A stretch of DNA of 44,503 nucleotides, from the NCBI RefSeq assembly GCF_003044065.1, contig NZ_PZJJ01000027.1:1-44503 (forward strand), read 5' to 3'. The notes under the pieces were generated by a model. The model ran no database searches, was not told the DNA's origin, and saw nothing but the letters and a program-made list of their open reading frames with translations. Below, piece after piece: positions 25,456-34,061 of the stretch (position 1 is the first letter of the stretch; each line of letters starts with the position of its first letter). The DNA is from Alkalicoccus saliphilus (GTDB taxonomy: Bacteria > Bacillota > Bacilli > Bacillales > Salisediminibacteriaceae). The translations under genes and the position numbers were made by a program.

Positions 25456-26943
25456 TTACCTGTTCTTGACCCATTTGATAAATCTTAATATCAAAGGAAG
25501 CAATAAAGAAACAGCTGCTAATATTAAAAGAGAAAAAGAAACGGGTTTATCAATAAATATCATCCAGTCCCCTTGAGAAATCTGTAATGAACGCCTCATA
25601 TTCTCTTCCATAATAGCTCCAAGTATCATAGCCAAGATGAGAGGAGCCGCCGGAAATCCATACATGCGCATCGCGAAACCAATCAAACCAAATATAAGAA
25701 CAAGCATTAAATCGAATGGATTAAAACTTAGGCCGTATACTCCAATCATACAAAAGATAATTATCAGTGAGAGTAGCATAGCTCTTGGGGTATTAAGGAT
25801 TTTAGATATGAGCGGAATAAGGGGTAAATTTAACATCAACAAGAAAACATTACCAATGTACATACTGGCTACTACTCCCCAGAACACATCCGGCCTGTCC
25901 TCGAGCATTAAAGGGCCTGGTGTTACTCCCATAACAAGCAGAGCCCCAAGAAGAATAGCCGTCGTACCTGACCCCGGAACTCCAAGAGTAAGCAAAGGCA
26001 CGAAAGAACCACCGCTGGCAGCATTGTTAGCAGCTTCAGGTGCTGCTACCCCTTTTATATTACCCTTTCCGAAAGTATCTCCATCTTTCGCAATCCTTTT
26101 TTCCATTGAATAACCTAGGAATGAGCCAATTGTAGCTCCTGCTCCTGGCAGAACTCCTGTAAAAAAACCTAAAATAGAACTTCTTCCAATAGGAGGGGCT
26201 ATATCTCTCATTTCCTTACGCGTAAGCTTTAAAGAACCAAGAGGATTCTGTTCAGATGCACCAGTTCTTTTTTTAAGAAGAACAAATACTTCACCTAACG
26301 CAAAAATTCCTAAAGCTACTACGAGGAAATCAATTCCATCCAAAAGATTGACACTACCAAACGTATATCTTGCAGTACCGGTCTGCAAATCCATCCCCAC
26401 TAATGAAACCATCACACCAAAAACTGCTGCAATTAGCCCTTTTATAAGTGATTTGTCAGACAAACTTACCACAGCAGTTAAACCAAAAACCATTAGTGCA
26501 AAATATTCTGCAGGTCCAAATGTAACTGCGACGCGACCAAGCAGCGGGGCAATCAGCATCAATCCAATTACACTGATGGTTCCCCCAATGAACGACGCGT
26601 AAGCAGCTATGGCCAGCGCTTTACCGGCTTTCCCTTGCTTTGATAAAGGATAACCATCAAAAGAAGTAGCTACCGTACCTGCTACACCTGGAGCGTTTAA
26701 AAGAATAGAAGAAGTAGAGCCTCCGAAAATTGCTCCATAATAAACACCAGCCATTAAAATAATACCTATGGCGGGATCCATTCCATATGTAACAGGAATC
26801 ATTAATGCTAGAGCACTTATTGGGCCAAGGCCCGGTAGCATCCCAATTACTGTTCCTGCCAGCACACCGATAAATACAAACATCAGAGCTTCCGGCTGCA
26901 GGGCTACTTCAAATCCGTACATTAAATTTTCCCAAGCGTTCAT
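25456..26943 (-). CDS. tctA: Tripartite tricarboxylate transporter, large permease TctA
   Basis: Encodes 495 residues with about 11-12 membrane helices and AAAGGGGGGAG before ATG 26943. TctA motifs are clear: GTVIGMLPGLGPISALALMIP (near 30-50), YYGAIFGGSTSSILLN (near 67-82), and a matching second set FTGVLPGAGATIGSFLGY / GVPGSGTTAILLGALL in the other half. It carries the substrate across the membrane using a sodium or proton gradient, fed by the TctC lipoprotein. tctB lies 18 bases upstream. The ligand may be a di/tricarboxylate or another organic acid. Confidence 0.95.
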   Translation of the reverse strand: MNAWENLMYGFEVALQPEALMFVFIGVLAGTVIGMLPGLGPISALALMIPVTYGMDPAIGIILMAGVYYGAIFGGSTSSILLNAPGVAGTVATSFDGYPLSKQGKAGKALAIAAYASFIGGTISVIGLMLIAPLLGRVAVTFGPAEYFALMVFGLTAVVSLSDKSLIKGLIAAVFGVMVSLVGMDLQTGTARYTFGSVNLLDGIDFLVVALGIFALGEVFVLLKKRTGASEQNPLGSLKLTRKEMRDIAPPIGRSSILGFFTGVLPGAGATIGSFLGYSMEKRIAKDGDTFGKGNIKGVAAPEAANNAASGGSFVPLLTLGVPGSGTTAILLGALLVMGVTPGPLMLEDRPDVFWGVVASMYIGNVFLLMLNLPLIPLISKILNTPRAMLLSLIIIFCMIGVYGLSFNPFDLMLVLIFGLIGFAMRMYGFPAAPLILAMILGAIMEENMRRSLQISQGDWMIFIDKPVSFSLLILAAVSLLLPLILRFIKWVKNR

Positions 26944-26961
26944 AATTGACTCCCCCCTTTT

Positions 26962-27450
26962 CTAAGCTGGAAGCAGACCTGGCGGCAGATACACTCCAAG
27001 TCCCCGTGTGAGTAGAATGTAGAAACCTACACTGACCACAATAGCTACGATCAAGTTAGTAACATAATTTTTATATCCATAATAGCGGGTCATACCAAAA
27101 ATAAATACGAACGTGGTCAATACAAAACCAGCCCTCTCTAATAACAGGATGTACGCACCAATAACTAGTGCTGTAACAACAATCTGGGTGTTAGGCCGGG
27201 CCCAGAACGATTCATGTTCTTTTGTTTTTTCTTGCTCAGCGACGTCAGTTTCTGCATCTTTTTCGAAGAAAAGCCCAATAGAAAGTAACAACATTAATCC
27301 TCCCAAAATTTGAGGAAACAGATCTGAATCTATTGGACGTGGCAGAGCATAGACAGGTATTTGAAAAGCAACGTACAAATAAAAACAGGAAAATAAAAAC
27401 AGGATAATAGCAATCGTTTGATTGGGACGTAATTTTCTAGTCAATTTCAT
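26962..27450 (-). CDS. tctB: Tripartite tricarboxylate transporter, small permease TctB
   Basis: Encodes 162 residues from ATG 27450, chosen for GGAGGTG seven bases upstream; an in-frame extension of 19 codons has no RBS. It has four membrane helices: IAIILFLFSCFYLYVAFQI, a second near 45-60 (LFPQILGGLMLLLSIGLF), one near 90-110 and one near 130-150. An acidic linker lies between helices two and three. The ending LTRGLGVYLPPGLLP is typical of TctB. It pairs with TctA in the membrane and is encoded between tctC and tctA. Confidence 0.9.
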   Translation of the reverse strand: MKLTRKLRPNQTIAIILFLFSCFYLYVAFQIPVYALPRPIDSDLFPQILGGLMLLLSIGLFFEKDAETDVAEQEKTKEHESFWARPNTQIVVTALVIGAYILLLERAGFVLTTFVFIFGMTRYYGYKNYVTNLIVAIVVSVGFYILLTRGLGVYLPPGLLPA

Positions 27451-27549
27451 CAGAAGCACCTCCAAGCATAAGTTAAGTAAACAAGGGATGTTTGAAATAT
27501 TCTCCAAACATCCCTGAAATGGACTGATTCTTTTTATCTTTAAATTTAG

Positions 27550-28656
27550 TTATTCAACTAAACCTACATCTGACAACACATCTTCAAAAAGGTCAAACTG
27601 TTCGTCCAAAAATTCTCCAAACTCTTCGCTGTCCTGATAGTTATCGACCCATCCTAAATCATCCGCCTGCTCTCTCCATGTTTCAGTTTCCATCATTTCT
27701 GCATACATATCCTCGTAATAAGCTACAGCTTCTTCCGGCATATTAGGAGGACCCATAATTCCTCTCCAGATATCGAAAGTATAGTCAATATCCTGATCTA
27801 TAAACGTTTGTGCTCCAGCTTCCTCGAGAGAGTCAATAGGCTCCTCTGAAGAGTAGGCAATTGGTCGAAGTTCTCCAGATTCAACTTGTCCTGTAGATTC
27901 ACCAACTCCTGTCACTACTACATCCACATGTCCGCCTAAAAGGTTTGTCATGGCTTCTCCACCACCAGCAAACGCCACATAGTTTACATCCCCTGCGTTC
28001 AGACCATACTCTGCTGCCGCACCGGCAATAGAGATGTGATCCATGCTTCCAGCGGCAGACCCTCCTCCAATGGAAATAGAGCCAGGGTCTTCTTCCATAT
28101 CCTCGAATAGATCATTAATAGTTTCGTATTCAGAATCCGGCTCTACGAGCACTATGGAGTAATCTGTAATTAAATTAGCTACCGGCGTAAAGTCGGTATG
28201 ATCGTATTCTGACGTCTCCGTCAAAGGAACAAGAATAATAGGTGGACTTGCAGCGAACAATGGCTGTGGTTCTCCATCGTAATTAGCTACTTCCGCCCAA
28301 CCAACAGCCCCCCCGCTTCCTGGTATGTTCTGCGGAGCGAAATTAACAGGGGCCAAATCTTCCTGATCAATTACCTGGGCTGTGGTCCTTATCAGAGTAT
28401 CCCATCCTCCGCCGGCATCTGCCGGAGCAATGTACTCTACATCATTTTCAGGTTCCCAGTCACCGCTTACTTCTGCTTCATTATTATCGTTGTTCTCTGA
28501 GACGGTGTTATTTTCTGCATCACCAGTATTTTCGTTAGTTTCCATACCATCATTATCATTTGGTTCCTCTGGTGGATCTCCACATGCTGAGAGAATGGAA
28601 AGTGTAAGTACAGAAATGCCTACCGCTTTAGTAAAGCGCTTACATTTTTGGTTCAT
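27550..28656 (-). CDS. tctC: Tripartite tricarboxylate transporter substrate-binding lipoprotein TctC
   Basis: Encodes 368 residues with AAAGGAGG before ATG 28656. The signal ends in lipobox ILSAC (Cys25). An unusually long Asn/Asp/Glu linker (about 26-68) then leads into the Bug/TctC fold: VEYIAPADAGGGWDTLIRTTAQ (near 73), FAPQNIPGSGGAVGWAEVAN and SIGGGSAAGSMDHI. It captures an organic acid outside the membrane and delivers it to TctAB. It is the first gene of the operon. The acidic linker fits a lipoprotein in a salty medium. Confidence 0.95.
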   Translation of the reverse strand: MNQKCKRFTKAVGISVLTLSILSACGDPPEEPNDNDGMETNENTGDAENNTVSENNDNNEAEVSGDWEPENDVEYIAPADAGGGWDTLIRTTAQVIDQEDLAPVNFAPQNIPGSGGAVGWAEVANYDGEPQPLFAASPPIILVPLTETSEYDHTDFTPVANLITDYSIVLVEPDSEYETINDLFEDMEEDPGSISIGGGSAAGSMDHISIAGAAAEYGLNAGDVNYVAFAGGGEAMTNLLGGHVDVVVTGVGESTGQVESGELRPIAYSSEEPIDSLEEAGAQTFIDQDIDYTFDIWRGIMGPPNMPEEAVAYYEDMYAEMMETETWREQADDLGWVDNYQDSEEFGEFLDEQFDLFEDVLSDVGLVE

Positions 28657-28968
28657 AAAAAAACCTCCTTTATTTATTATCTTTATAATATGAATATAAA
28701 GAATATTATAACAAACAAAAAAACAGAATATACAGTTATTTTACATAAGTTGCATTTTGTTCATTTTGTTCACAGAATAAAATTTAAACGAAATATAATA
28801 CCAAATACTAGTGTTTGGTTATTTCAGGGGCTTTTCTTTAACAAAATCTGTACTTGCAAATTTTCATCAGTTTATTGCATGTTATTATTTATAAAAACTG
28901 ACTTGTGTAATTATTTGTTCAAATTAGAATCAGAAATAGTTTATATATTATGAGTTGAATTTAGAATC
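28657..28968. other. 312-bp AT-rich gap with the tct operon promoter
   Basis: On the minus strand TGTTATAAT (extended -10, hexamer 28710..28705) lies about 50 bases before tctC. The -35 is indistinct. The rest is AT-rich and shows no gene. Transcripts of the GrpB-like gene start beyond it and run leftward to 28969. Confidence 0.5.
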
Positions 28969-29457
28969 TTATAAATAAACGCCGTCTTCACCTTCGTTAT
29001 ACTGATACTTATCCCCTCCTGCTTCAGAAGCGAGATGTTTCTTCAGTTCTTCGTAGTCAATTCTTGCCTGCTCATTTGTCCGCAGGTGATCTCTGAACTG
29101 GAGCTGCTCCTGCAAGTAGGGGTTTCCGCTTTCATGCAGATGGATCTGGTCCGTTCTCGGTTCGCCTTTACTGAAATAATATCTGTCCGGCACAATATCT
29201 GTTCCTTTATAAGTATAGCCGAGCTCTTCTAATGGCCTGATACAATTTTCCCCGTCCTTAAATTCTTCCACTTCAACAGCAATATCAATAATCGGTTTCG
29301 CATTTAACTTTTCTACTGCAGTACTGCCAATATGATGAACTACGGTTATACGTTCACCAAGCTTCTTTTCGATTTTCTCTTTTTCCTGTAAAAACTCCCT
29401 CTCCCACTCTTTTGACCATGGAACGAGAAGGATTTCTCCTTTTGGCATACCGAGCAT
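28969..29457 (-). CDS. GrpB/UPF0157 family nucleotidyltransferase-like protein
   Basis: Encodes 162 residues with GAGGTG before ATG 29457. The family core is evident: VVHHIGSTAVEKLNAKPIIDIAVEV near residues 38-62, where GS and DxD-type residues form the nucleotidyltransferase-fold active site. DIVPDRYYFSKG and DQIHLHE follow. The length matches the family (about 165-175). The biological substrate is not established. It is a single gene. Confidence 0.88.
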   Translation of the reverse strand: MLGMPKGEILLVPWSKEWEREFLQEKEKIEKKLGERITVVHHIGSTAVEKLNAKPIIDIAVEVEEFKDGENCIRPLEELGYTYKGTDIVPDRYYFSKGEPRTDQIHLHESGNPYLQEQLQFRDHLRTNEQARIDYEELKKHLASEAGGDKYQYNEGEDGVYL

Positions 29458-29536
29458 TTGATCACCTCATTATTTACATTAGCAGAACATTTATAATGTG
29501 AAAAGGCGGTAAGATGCTTTCCAATTACACTAAAGA

Positions 29537-29576
29537 AGTGAGGGGCAGGAATAACCCTGTCCCTCAGTGTTTTTTA
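29537..29576. terminator. Hairpin between GrpB-like gene and acyl-CoA operon
   Basis: TGAGGGGCAGG / CCTGTCCCTCA with a short loop. Six T follow (after GTG) on the plus strand, whereas the minus-strand T-tract is weak. The genes on both sides run leftward, so it most likely ends the acyl-CoA operon. Confidence 0.5.
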
Positions 29577-29618
29577 TTGAATTGGGTAAACTTTCAACTG
29601 CTCTCTTAAAGCTATCCC

Positions 29619-30734
29619 CTATTTTTTACACGGTACGACCGTTTTATTCAGCAGATCATTTATTTCTTTTGAATGCTCTCCTAATTCGGGCGGAGGTGAG
29701 GCCTGTTTCAAGGAAGGTTCGGGCTGTGTCAGTACCTGCTTGAGACCCCACTCTGTATCCGTGAATCTTCCTCTTCCTCTAAAGTAAACAGAATCAGCCA
29801 GCTCCTTTGTTTCCAATACCGGTGTTAAGCAGCAGTCTGTTGCCAGGCCGAATTCTGTCCACTCTTTTAAACTTCTCCCTGCAAATAATTCTTTCATTTC
29901 CTGGAAAGCAGCGTTCTTTTCTTCTGCAGAAGCTAAATGTTTCCCGATCAGATCCTTTCTTCCGACACCTTCACAAAAGTTAATCCAGAATTTCTTTTCC
30001 AGCGCGGCGAGACTGACGAAACGTTCATCTTTCGTTTGATAAATTTTATAAGAAACAACTTCCCCTCCAAGAAGGGAAATCCCGTCCTGCTTCCCCTTTT
30101 CCTGATCATACAGGAGATGATTGGTCATAAAGGAAGCCATCACATCGGTAATAGCGAGGTCGATATAACTCCCTTCTCCTGTACGTTCTTTTTTCAGCAG
30201 AGCACTTAAAATGGCTTCATTCGCTGCAATGCCGCCGATCAGATCAGCAAATGTATTCGTAGGATCAACTGGTTCCCCGCTTTTTGATTTTAACTGGGCC
30301 AGAGCTCCGCTTAAAGCCATATAATTTAAGTCGTGACTGCCGAGAGAACTCATTTCCCCGGACTGTCCGTATCCGGAAATAGAACAGTAAATCAGGGAGG
30401 GGTTCTCTTGTTTGACACGCCGGTAATCAATGCCGAGTTTTTTGGAAATTCCCGGCCGGAAGCTTTCAATAACCACATCGGCACTTTTAATTAAACTTCT
30501 CGCTGTTTCCTGATCGTCCGTGTCTTTTAAATTTAAGGTAATGCTTTTTTTACTGCGGTTATTTGCGAGAAAAACAAGACCCGTACCATCTTTTTTACCC
30601 CCCATGCTCCGGGCCGGGTCTCCAGCTGGCGGCTCTACTTTGATAATTTCTGCACCAAGATCTGCTAAACGAAGCGTTGCATACGGCCCCGGCAGATAGA
30701 AGGAGAAATCAATGACTCGTAAACCATCAAGCAT
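29619..30734 (-). CDS. Family III CoA-transferase / alpha-methylacyl-CoA racemase-like protein
   Basis: Encodes 371 residues from ATG 30734, chosen for AAGGAG seven bases before it. The N-terminus LDGLRVIDFSFYLPGPYATLRLADLGAEIIKVE is the CaiB/BaiF signature. GSHDLNYMALSGAL near residue 125-138 resembles the active-site segment of alpha-methylacyl-CoA racemase, where the HD pair is catalytic. This supports racemase activity on 2-methylacyl-CoA as well as CoA transfer. It is last in an operon with an acyl-CoA ligase, hydratase, thiolase and dehydrogenase, consistent with branched acyl-CoA oxidation. Confidence 0.85.
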   Translation of the reverse strand: MLDGLRVIDFSFYLPGPYATLRLADLGAEIIKVEPPAGDPARSMGGKKDGTGLVFLANNRSKKSITLNLKDTDDQETARSLIKSADVVIESFRPGISKKLGIDYRRVKQENPSLIYCSISGYGQSGEMSSLGSHDLNYMALSGALAQLKSKSGEPVDPTNTFADLIGGIAANEAILSALLKKERTGEGSYIDLAITDVMASFMTNHLLYDQEKGKQDGISLLGGEVVSYKIYQTKDERFVSLAALEKKFWINFCEGVGRKDLIGKHLASAEEKNAAFQEMKELFAGRSLKEWTEFGLATDCCLTPVLETKELADSVYFRGRGRFTDTEWGLKQVLTQPEPSLKQASPPPELGEHSKEINDLLNKTVVPCKK

Positions 30735-30786
30735 GTACATGCTCCTTTCTCTTTTAAAGATGCAGCTCAGCAGTCCCTTCAATCAT

Positions 30787-32349
30787 TTATCCTCTTGATG
30801 CTGCTTCCTCCAGTTTTTTTCTCAACAGAAATTTCTGCATTTTCCCGCTCGCATTCCTCGGAAGCTCCTCCATAAAAATATAGCGCCGCGGTCTTTTATA
30901 CCCGGCTAAAGCTGCACTGTCCCTGCAGTATTCGTCCAACTTTTCCTCGGTGAGATCCGGATCCTTTTTCACGATGATTGCTGTTACCTTTTCCCCCCAC
31001 GTTTCATCAGGCTCCCCTATCACCGCCGCATCAAGGATCCCAGGATGCGTATAGAGAACATCCTCGACTTCCCGGGGATAAATGTTTTCACCGCCGCTGA
31101 TTATCATGTCATCCACTCTGTCAGCAATCCACAAATACCCGTCTTCATCAAAGTTTCCAATGTCTCCGGAATAATACCATCCTTCGTAAAGAGCGTTTTT
31201 CGTGGCATCTTCCCGATTAAAATACCCCGGCATAACGCACGGTCCCCGGACAATGATTTCTCCGTTTTCCCCCGGCTCAACGGTATCATCCGGTTCAGAC
31301 CTTCCTCCTTCTCTTGGCCGTACAACACGGATTTCATGATTTAAAATAGCTTTCCCGGCTGCCCCGGCTTTTGTTATCTGTTCATCTTCCGTTAAAAAAG
31401 TGACTGCAGGCCCCATTTCCGTCATACCGTAAGCCTGAATCAAGCTCGTTTGAAACTTTTCATGAATTTTGTGGACGAGCGCCGGTGCCATCGGCGCTGC
31501 TCCGTACAAACCTAAACGTAAAGACTTCAGATTATAGTTGGACAGATCTTCCTGAAGCATCATATTCCACATGGTGGGCGCAGAGAAAAAGATAGAAATT
31601 TTCTCCTCTTCTATCAGCTGCAGTGTCTGTTTTGGCTCAAAGTGATGGGTGATAACATTCGACGCCCCGATATGGACTCTCGGAAGGAAAGCACAATGAA
31701 GTTCTGCGCAGTGAAACATCGGCGCGGTAACGAGTCCCCTGTCATTCGCTGTAAGTTTCGTACCGGATATTAAAATTAGACTCTGCTCCACCATCTCCCT
31801 ATGGCGGTGCATCACCCCTTTCGGACGGCCTGTCGTACCGCTCGTGTACATAATGGCGTAGAGGTCATCTTCATTCACCTCCATATCCGGGCGGGTGTCA
31901 CGGGCACTTTCAACTTCGTTATGATAATCTGCTGCGAAATCCGGCACTTCCTGATCTACAAACCAGAAGGAAGTTTCCGGGAGTTCCGCGTGAATCGCTT
32001 CCACTTGTTTTAACAGTGCTTTTTCAAATAGAACGACCTTCGGCTCCGCGTCTTCTAAAATAAACTTCAGTTCCTCAGCGGACAGACGGAAGTTAACCGG
32101 ATTAAACACCGCCCCGATTTTTGCACAGGCAAAGTAAACAGTTGCGAGCTCCTCGGTATTGAATAAAAATGTCGATACACGGTCTCCCTTATTAACTCCG
32201 GCCTTTATTAGAGCATTGGCTGATTTGTTAATCTGCCGGTCCCATTCTTTGTAGCTGTACCGGATATTTTTCTGAACATAATACAGGGCTTCCTTATCAG
32301 GGTACTTCTGGACCGTCTGCTCAAATAATGTACCAATTGTTGTAGACAT
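30787..32349 (-). CDS. Acyl-CoA synthetase (AMP-binding), first of two
   Basis: Encodes 520 residues from ATG 32349, where GGAGGGG stands six bases upstream. The ATP motif YTSGTTGRPKGVMH is near residue 175. YGMTEMGPAVTF is the A5 motif, YSGDIG the A7 region, and the final NASGKMQKFLLR carries the catalytic Lys. It activates a carboxylic acid, probably medium or long chain, to its CoA thioester through an acyl-AMP. A 3-18 base spacing on both sides shows operon membership. A second paralogous ligase lies at 36246. Confidence 0.92.
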   Translation of the reverse strand: MSTTIGTLFEQTVQKYPDKEALYYVQKNIRYSYKEWDRQINKSANALIKAGVNKGDRVSTFLFNTEELATVYFACAKIGAVFNPVNFRLSAEELKFILEDAEPKVVLFEKALLKQVEAIHAELPETSFWFVDQEVPDFAADYHNEVESARDTRPDMEVNEDDLYAIMYTSGTTGRPKGVMHRHREMVEQSLILISGTKLTANDRGLVTAPMFHCAELHCAFLPRVHIGASNVITHHFEPKQTLQLIEEEKISIFFSAPTMWNMMLQEDLSNYNLKSLRLGLYGAAPMAPALVHKIHEKFQTSLIQAYGMTEMGPAVTFLTEDEQITKAGAAGKAILNHEIRVVRPREGGRSEPDDTVEPGENGEIIVRGPCVMPGYFNREDATKNALYEGWYYSGDIGNFDEDGYLWIADRVDDMIISGGENIYPREVEDVLYTHPGILDAAVIGEPDETWGEKVTAIIVKKDPDLTEEKLDEYCRDSAALAGYKRPRRYIFMEELPRNASGKMQKFLLRKKLEEAASRG

Positions 32350-32367
32350 AATTTTCCCCTCCACTTT

Positions 32368-32814
32368 TTAATTTGACTGCTCACGGGAACCTGCCACTAC
32401 GACATCCGTAAAAAATGTCAAAACTGTTTTCTCCTTCTGGTTTTTCACATCAAAATATAAGGTGACAACGCCTCTGTTTTTTTGATCATCAGCTGCTATT
32501 TTGGTCACCTGAATGTCCGCCTTCAAATAATCTTTCGGATACACGGGTCTCTTCCACCGGATCTCATCCGCTCCTAAACCGCCGATGCAGTCTTCTCCAA
32601 GCACATCCAATTTAATAAACTCGGCCCAGACTTTCCCTATCGTATGAAAGCCGGAAGCAATAATGTCGTTAAAATGACTTTTGTCTGCGCGCTTTTCATC
32701 AACATGAAAGTATTGAGGATCGTACTGGTCGGCAAATGTCATAATTTCTTCTTTTGTCATAAAGACCGCGGGTGTCTGGAACAGCTGTCCTTCTGAAAAA
32801 TCTTCGTATGTCAT
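32368..32814 (-). CDS. MaoC-like (R)-specific enoyl-CoA hydratase
   Basis: Encodes 148 residues with AGAGGTGGG before ATG 32814. A hot-dog fold is indicated by FADQYDPQYFHVDE near residues 27-40, containing the Asp and His of the hydratase-2 motif, and IIASGFHTIGKVWAEF after it. It would hydrate trans-2-enoyl-CoA to the (R)-3-hydroxyacyl-CoA in the pathway set by its neighbours: dehydrogenase and thiolase upstream, ligase downstream. Confidence 0.85.
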   Translation of the reverse strand: MTYEDFSEGQLFQTPAVFMTKEEIMTFADQYDPQYFHVDEKRADKSHFNDIIASGFHTIGKVWAEFIKLDVLGEDCIGGLGADEIRWKRPVYPKDYLKADIQVTKIAADDQKNRGVVTLYFDVKNQKEKTVLTFFTDVVVAGSREQSN

Positions 32815-32882
32815 TTATTCCCACCTCTTTTATAAGTACTGAATTTTCCGACGAATTCAATTGCAGCTTGTCCAGTCGAGCA

Positions 32883-34037
32883 TTAATCGATCCTTTCAAT
32901 AATAGTGGCGTTAGCCATCCCATGCCCTTCACACATCGTCTGCAGACCGGTACGTCCTCCAGTTCTTTCAAGCTCATGAAGCATGGAAATCATTAACCGG
33001 ACACCGCTTGCCCCAAGAGGATGTCCCAAAGCAATCGCTCCTCCATTAGGATTCAGTTTCTGCGGATCTGCTTCTGTTTCTTCAAGCCATGCAAGCGGCA
33101 CCGAAGAAAAGGCCTCATTTACTTCAAATACGTCAATGTCATTGATCGCCAGCCCTGCTTTTTTCAGCGCGAGGTCCGTTGCCGGAATAGGCCCTGTCAG
33201 CATCAGCGTAGGATCTGAACCGACGACGACTCTCGTACTGATTTTAGCGCGGGGCTTTAATCCGAGTTCTTCGGCTTTCTCCCGTGACATAATCAGGACG
33301 GCCCCGGCTCCATCACTGATCTGGCTGGAGTTTCCCGGGTGAATCACGCCGTCTTTATCAAACGAGGGCTGCAGGCTGCTTAATTTTTCCCTCGACGTAT
33401 CTTTTCTCGTCCCTTCATCTTCACGAAGCGTCACGGTGGAGCCGTCGGGAAGAGTCACTTCTACGGGTACGATTTCTTTTTTAAACCGTCCTTCCTGCTG
33501 CGCCTGAACAGCTTTTTCATGACTTTCCAATGAGAATTGATCCAATTGATCACGGGTGAAGCTCCACTTTTCGGCTATTCGTTCAGCCGACAGACCCTGG
33601 TGAATGATTTCATGACGTTTTTTTAATTCTTCACTTAACGGGGCTTCCTGGTAATTGGATCCCATAGGTACTCGGGACATATTTTCCACACCGGCCGCAA
33701 TCACGATATCCATGTCGCCGCTCAAAATAGCCTGGGAAGCAAAATGAACAGCCTGCTGGCTGGAGCCGCACTGCCGGTCGATCGTTGTTCCCGGCACTTT
33801 ATTTGGAAAGCCGGCTATAAGCGCTGCGACTCTTCCTATGTCCCCGGCCTGTTCGCCGGACTGCGTGACACATCCCATAATGACATCTTCCACCTGCTCA
33901 GCGGAGATGCCCGCGCGCTGCACTACTTCTTTCAGCACAATGGCTGCTAATTCATCCGGACGGATATGCTGCAGTGTTCCTTTTCTTTTTCCTACCGGTG
34001 TCCGGACTGCTTCCACAATGACAGCTTCTCTCATCAT
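32883..34037 (-). CDS. Acetyl-CoA C-acyltransferase (thiolase)
   Basis: Encodes 384 residues with GGAG six bases before ATG 34037 (a second ATG follows at once). TIDRQCGSSQQAVHFA near residue 89 holds the acylated Cys. NPNGGAIALGHPLGASG near 335-350 holds the catalytic His, and MCEGHGMANATIIERI at the C-terminus holds the second Cys. It cleaves 3-ketoacyl-CoA, the last step of beta-oxidation. There is a 24-base gap after the upstream acyl-CoA dehydrogenase stop. No multifunctional FadB/FadN is encoded nearby. Confidence 0.94.
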   Translation of the reverse strand: MMREAVIVEAVRTPVGKRKGTLQHIRPDELAAIVLKEVVQRAGISAEQVEDVIMGCVTQSGEQAGDIGRVAALIAGFPNKVPGTTIDRQCGSSQQAVHFASQAILSGDMDIVIAAGVENMSRVPMGSNYQEAPLSEELKKRHEIIHQGLSAERIAEKWSFTRDQLDQFSLESHEKAVQAQQEGRFKKEIVPVEVTLPDGSTVTLREDEGTRKDTSREKLSSLQPSFDKDGVIHPGNSSQISDGAGAVLIMSREKAEELGLKPRAKISTRVVVGSDPTLMLTGPIPATDLALKKAGLAINDIDVFEVNEAFSSVPLAWLEETEADPQKLNPNGGAIALGHPLGASGVRLMISMLHELERTGGRTGLQTMCEGHGMANATIIERID

Positions 34038-34061
34038 AAAAATCTCCTTTTACTTTGTTTT

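Noticed and set aside
28705-28713. Array-like core near the tct promoter because of TGTTATAAT
   Set aside because: Only the common extended -10 is shared; the 22-bp core is not present outside 41.7-43.4 kb.
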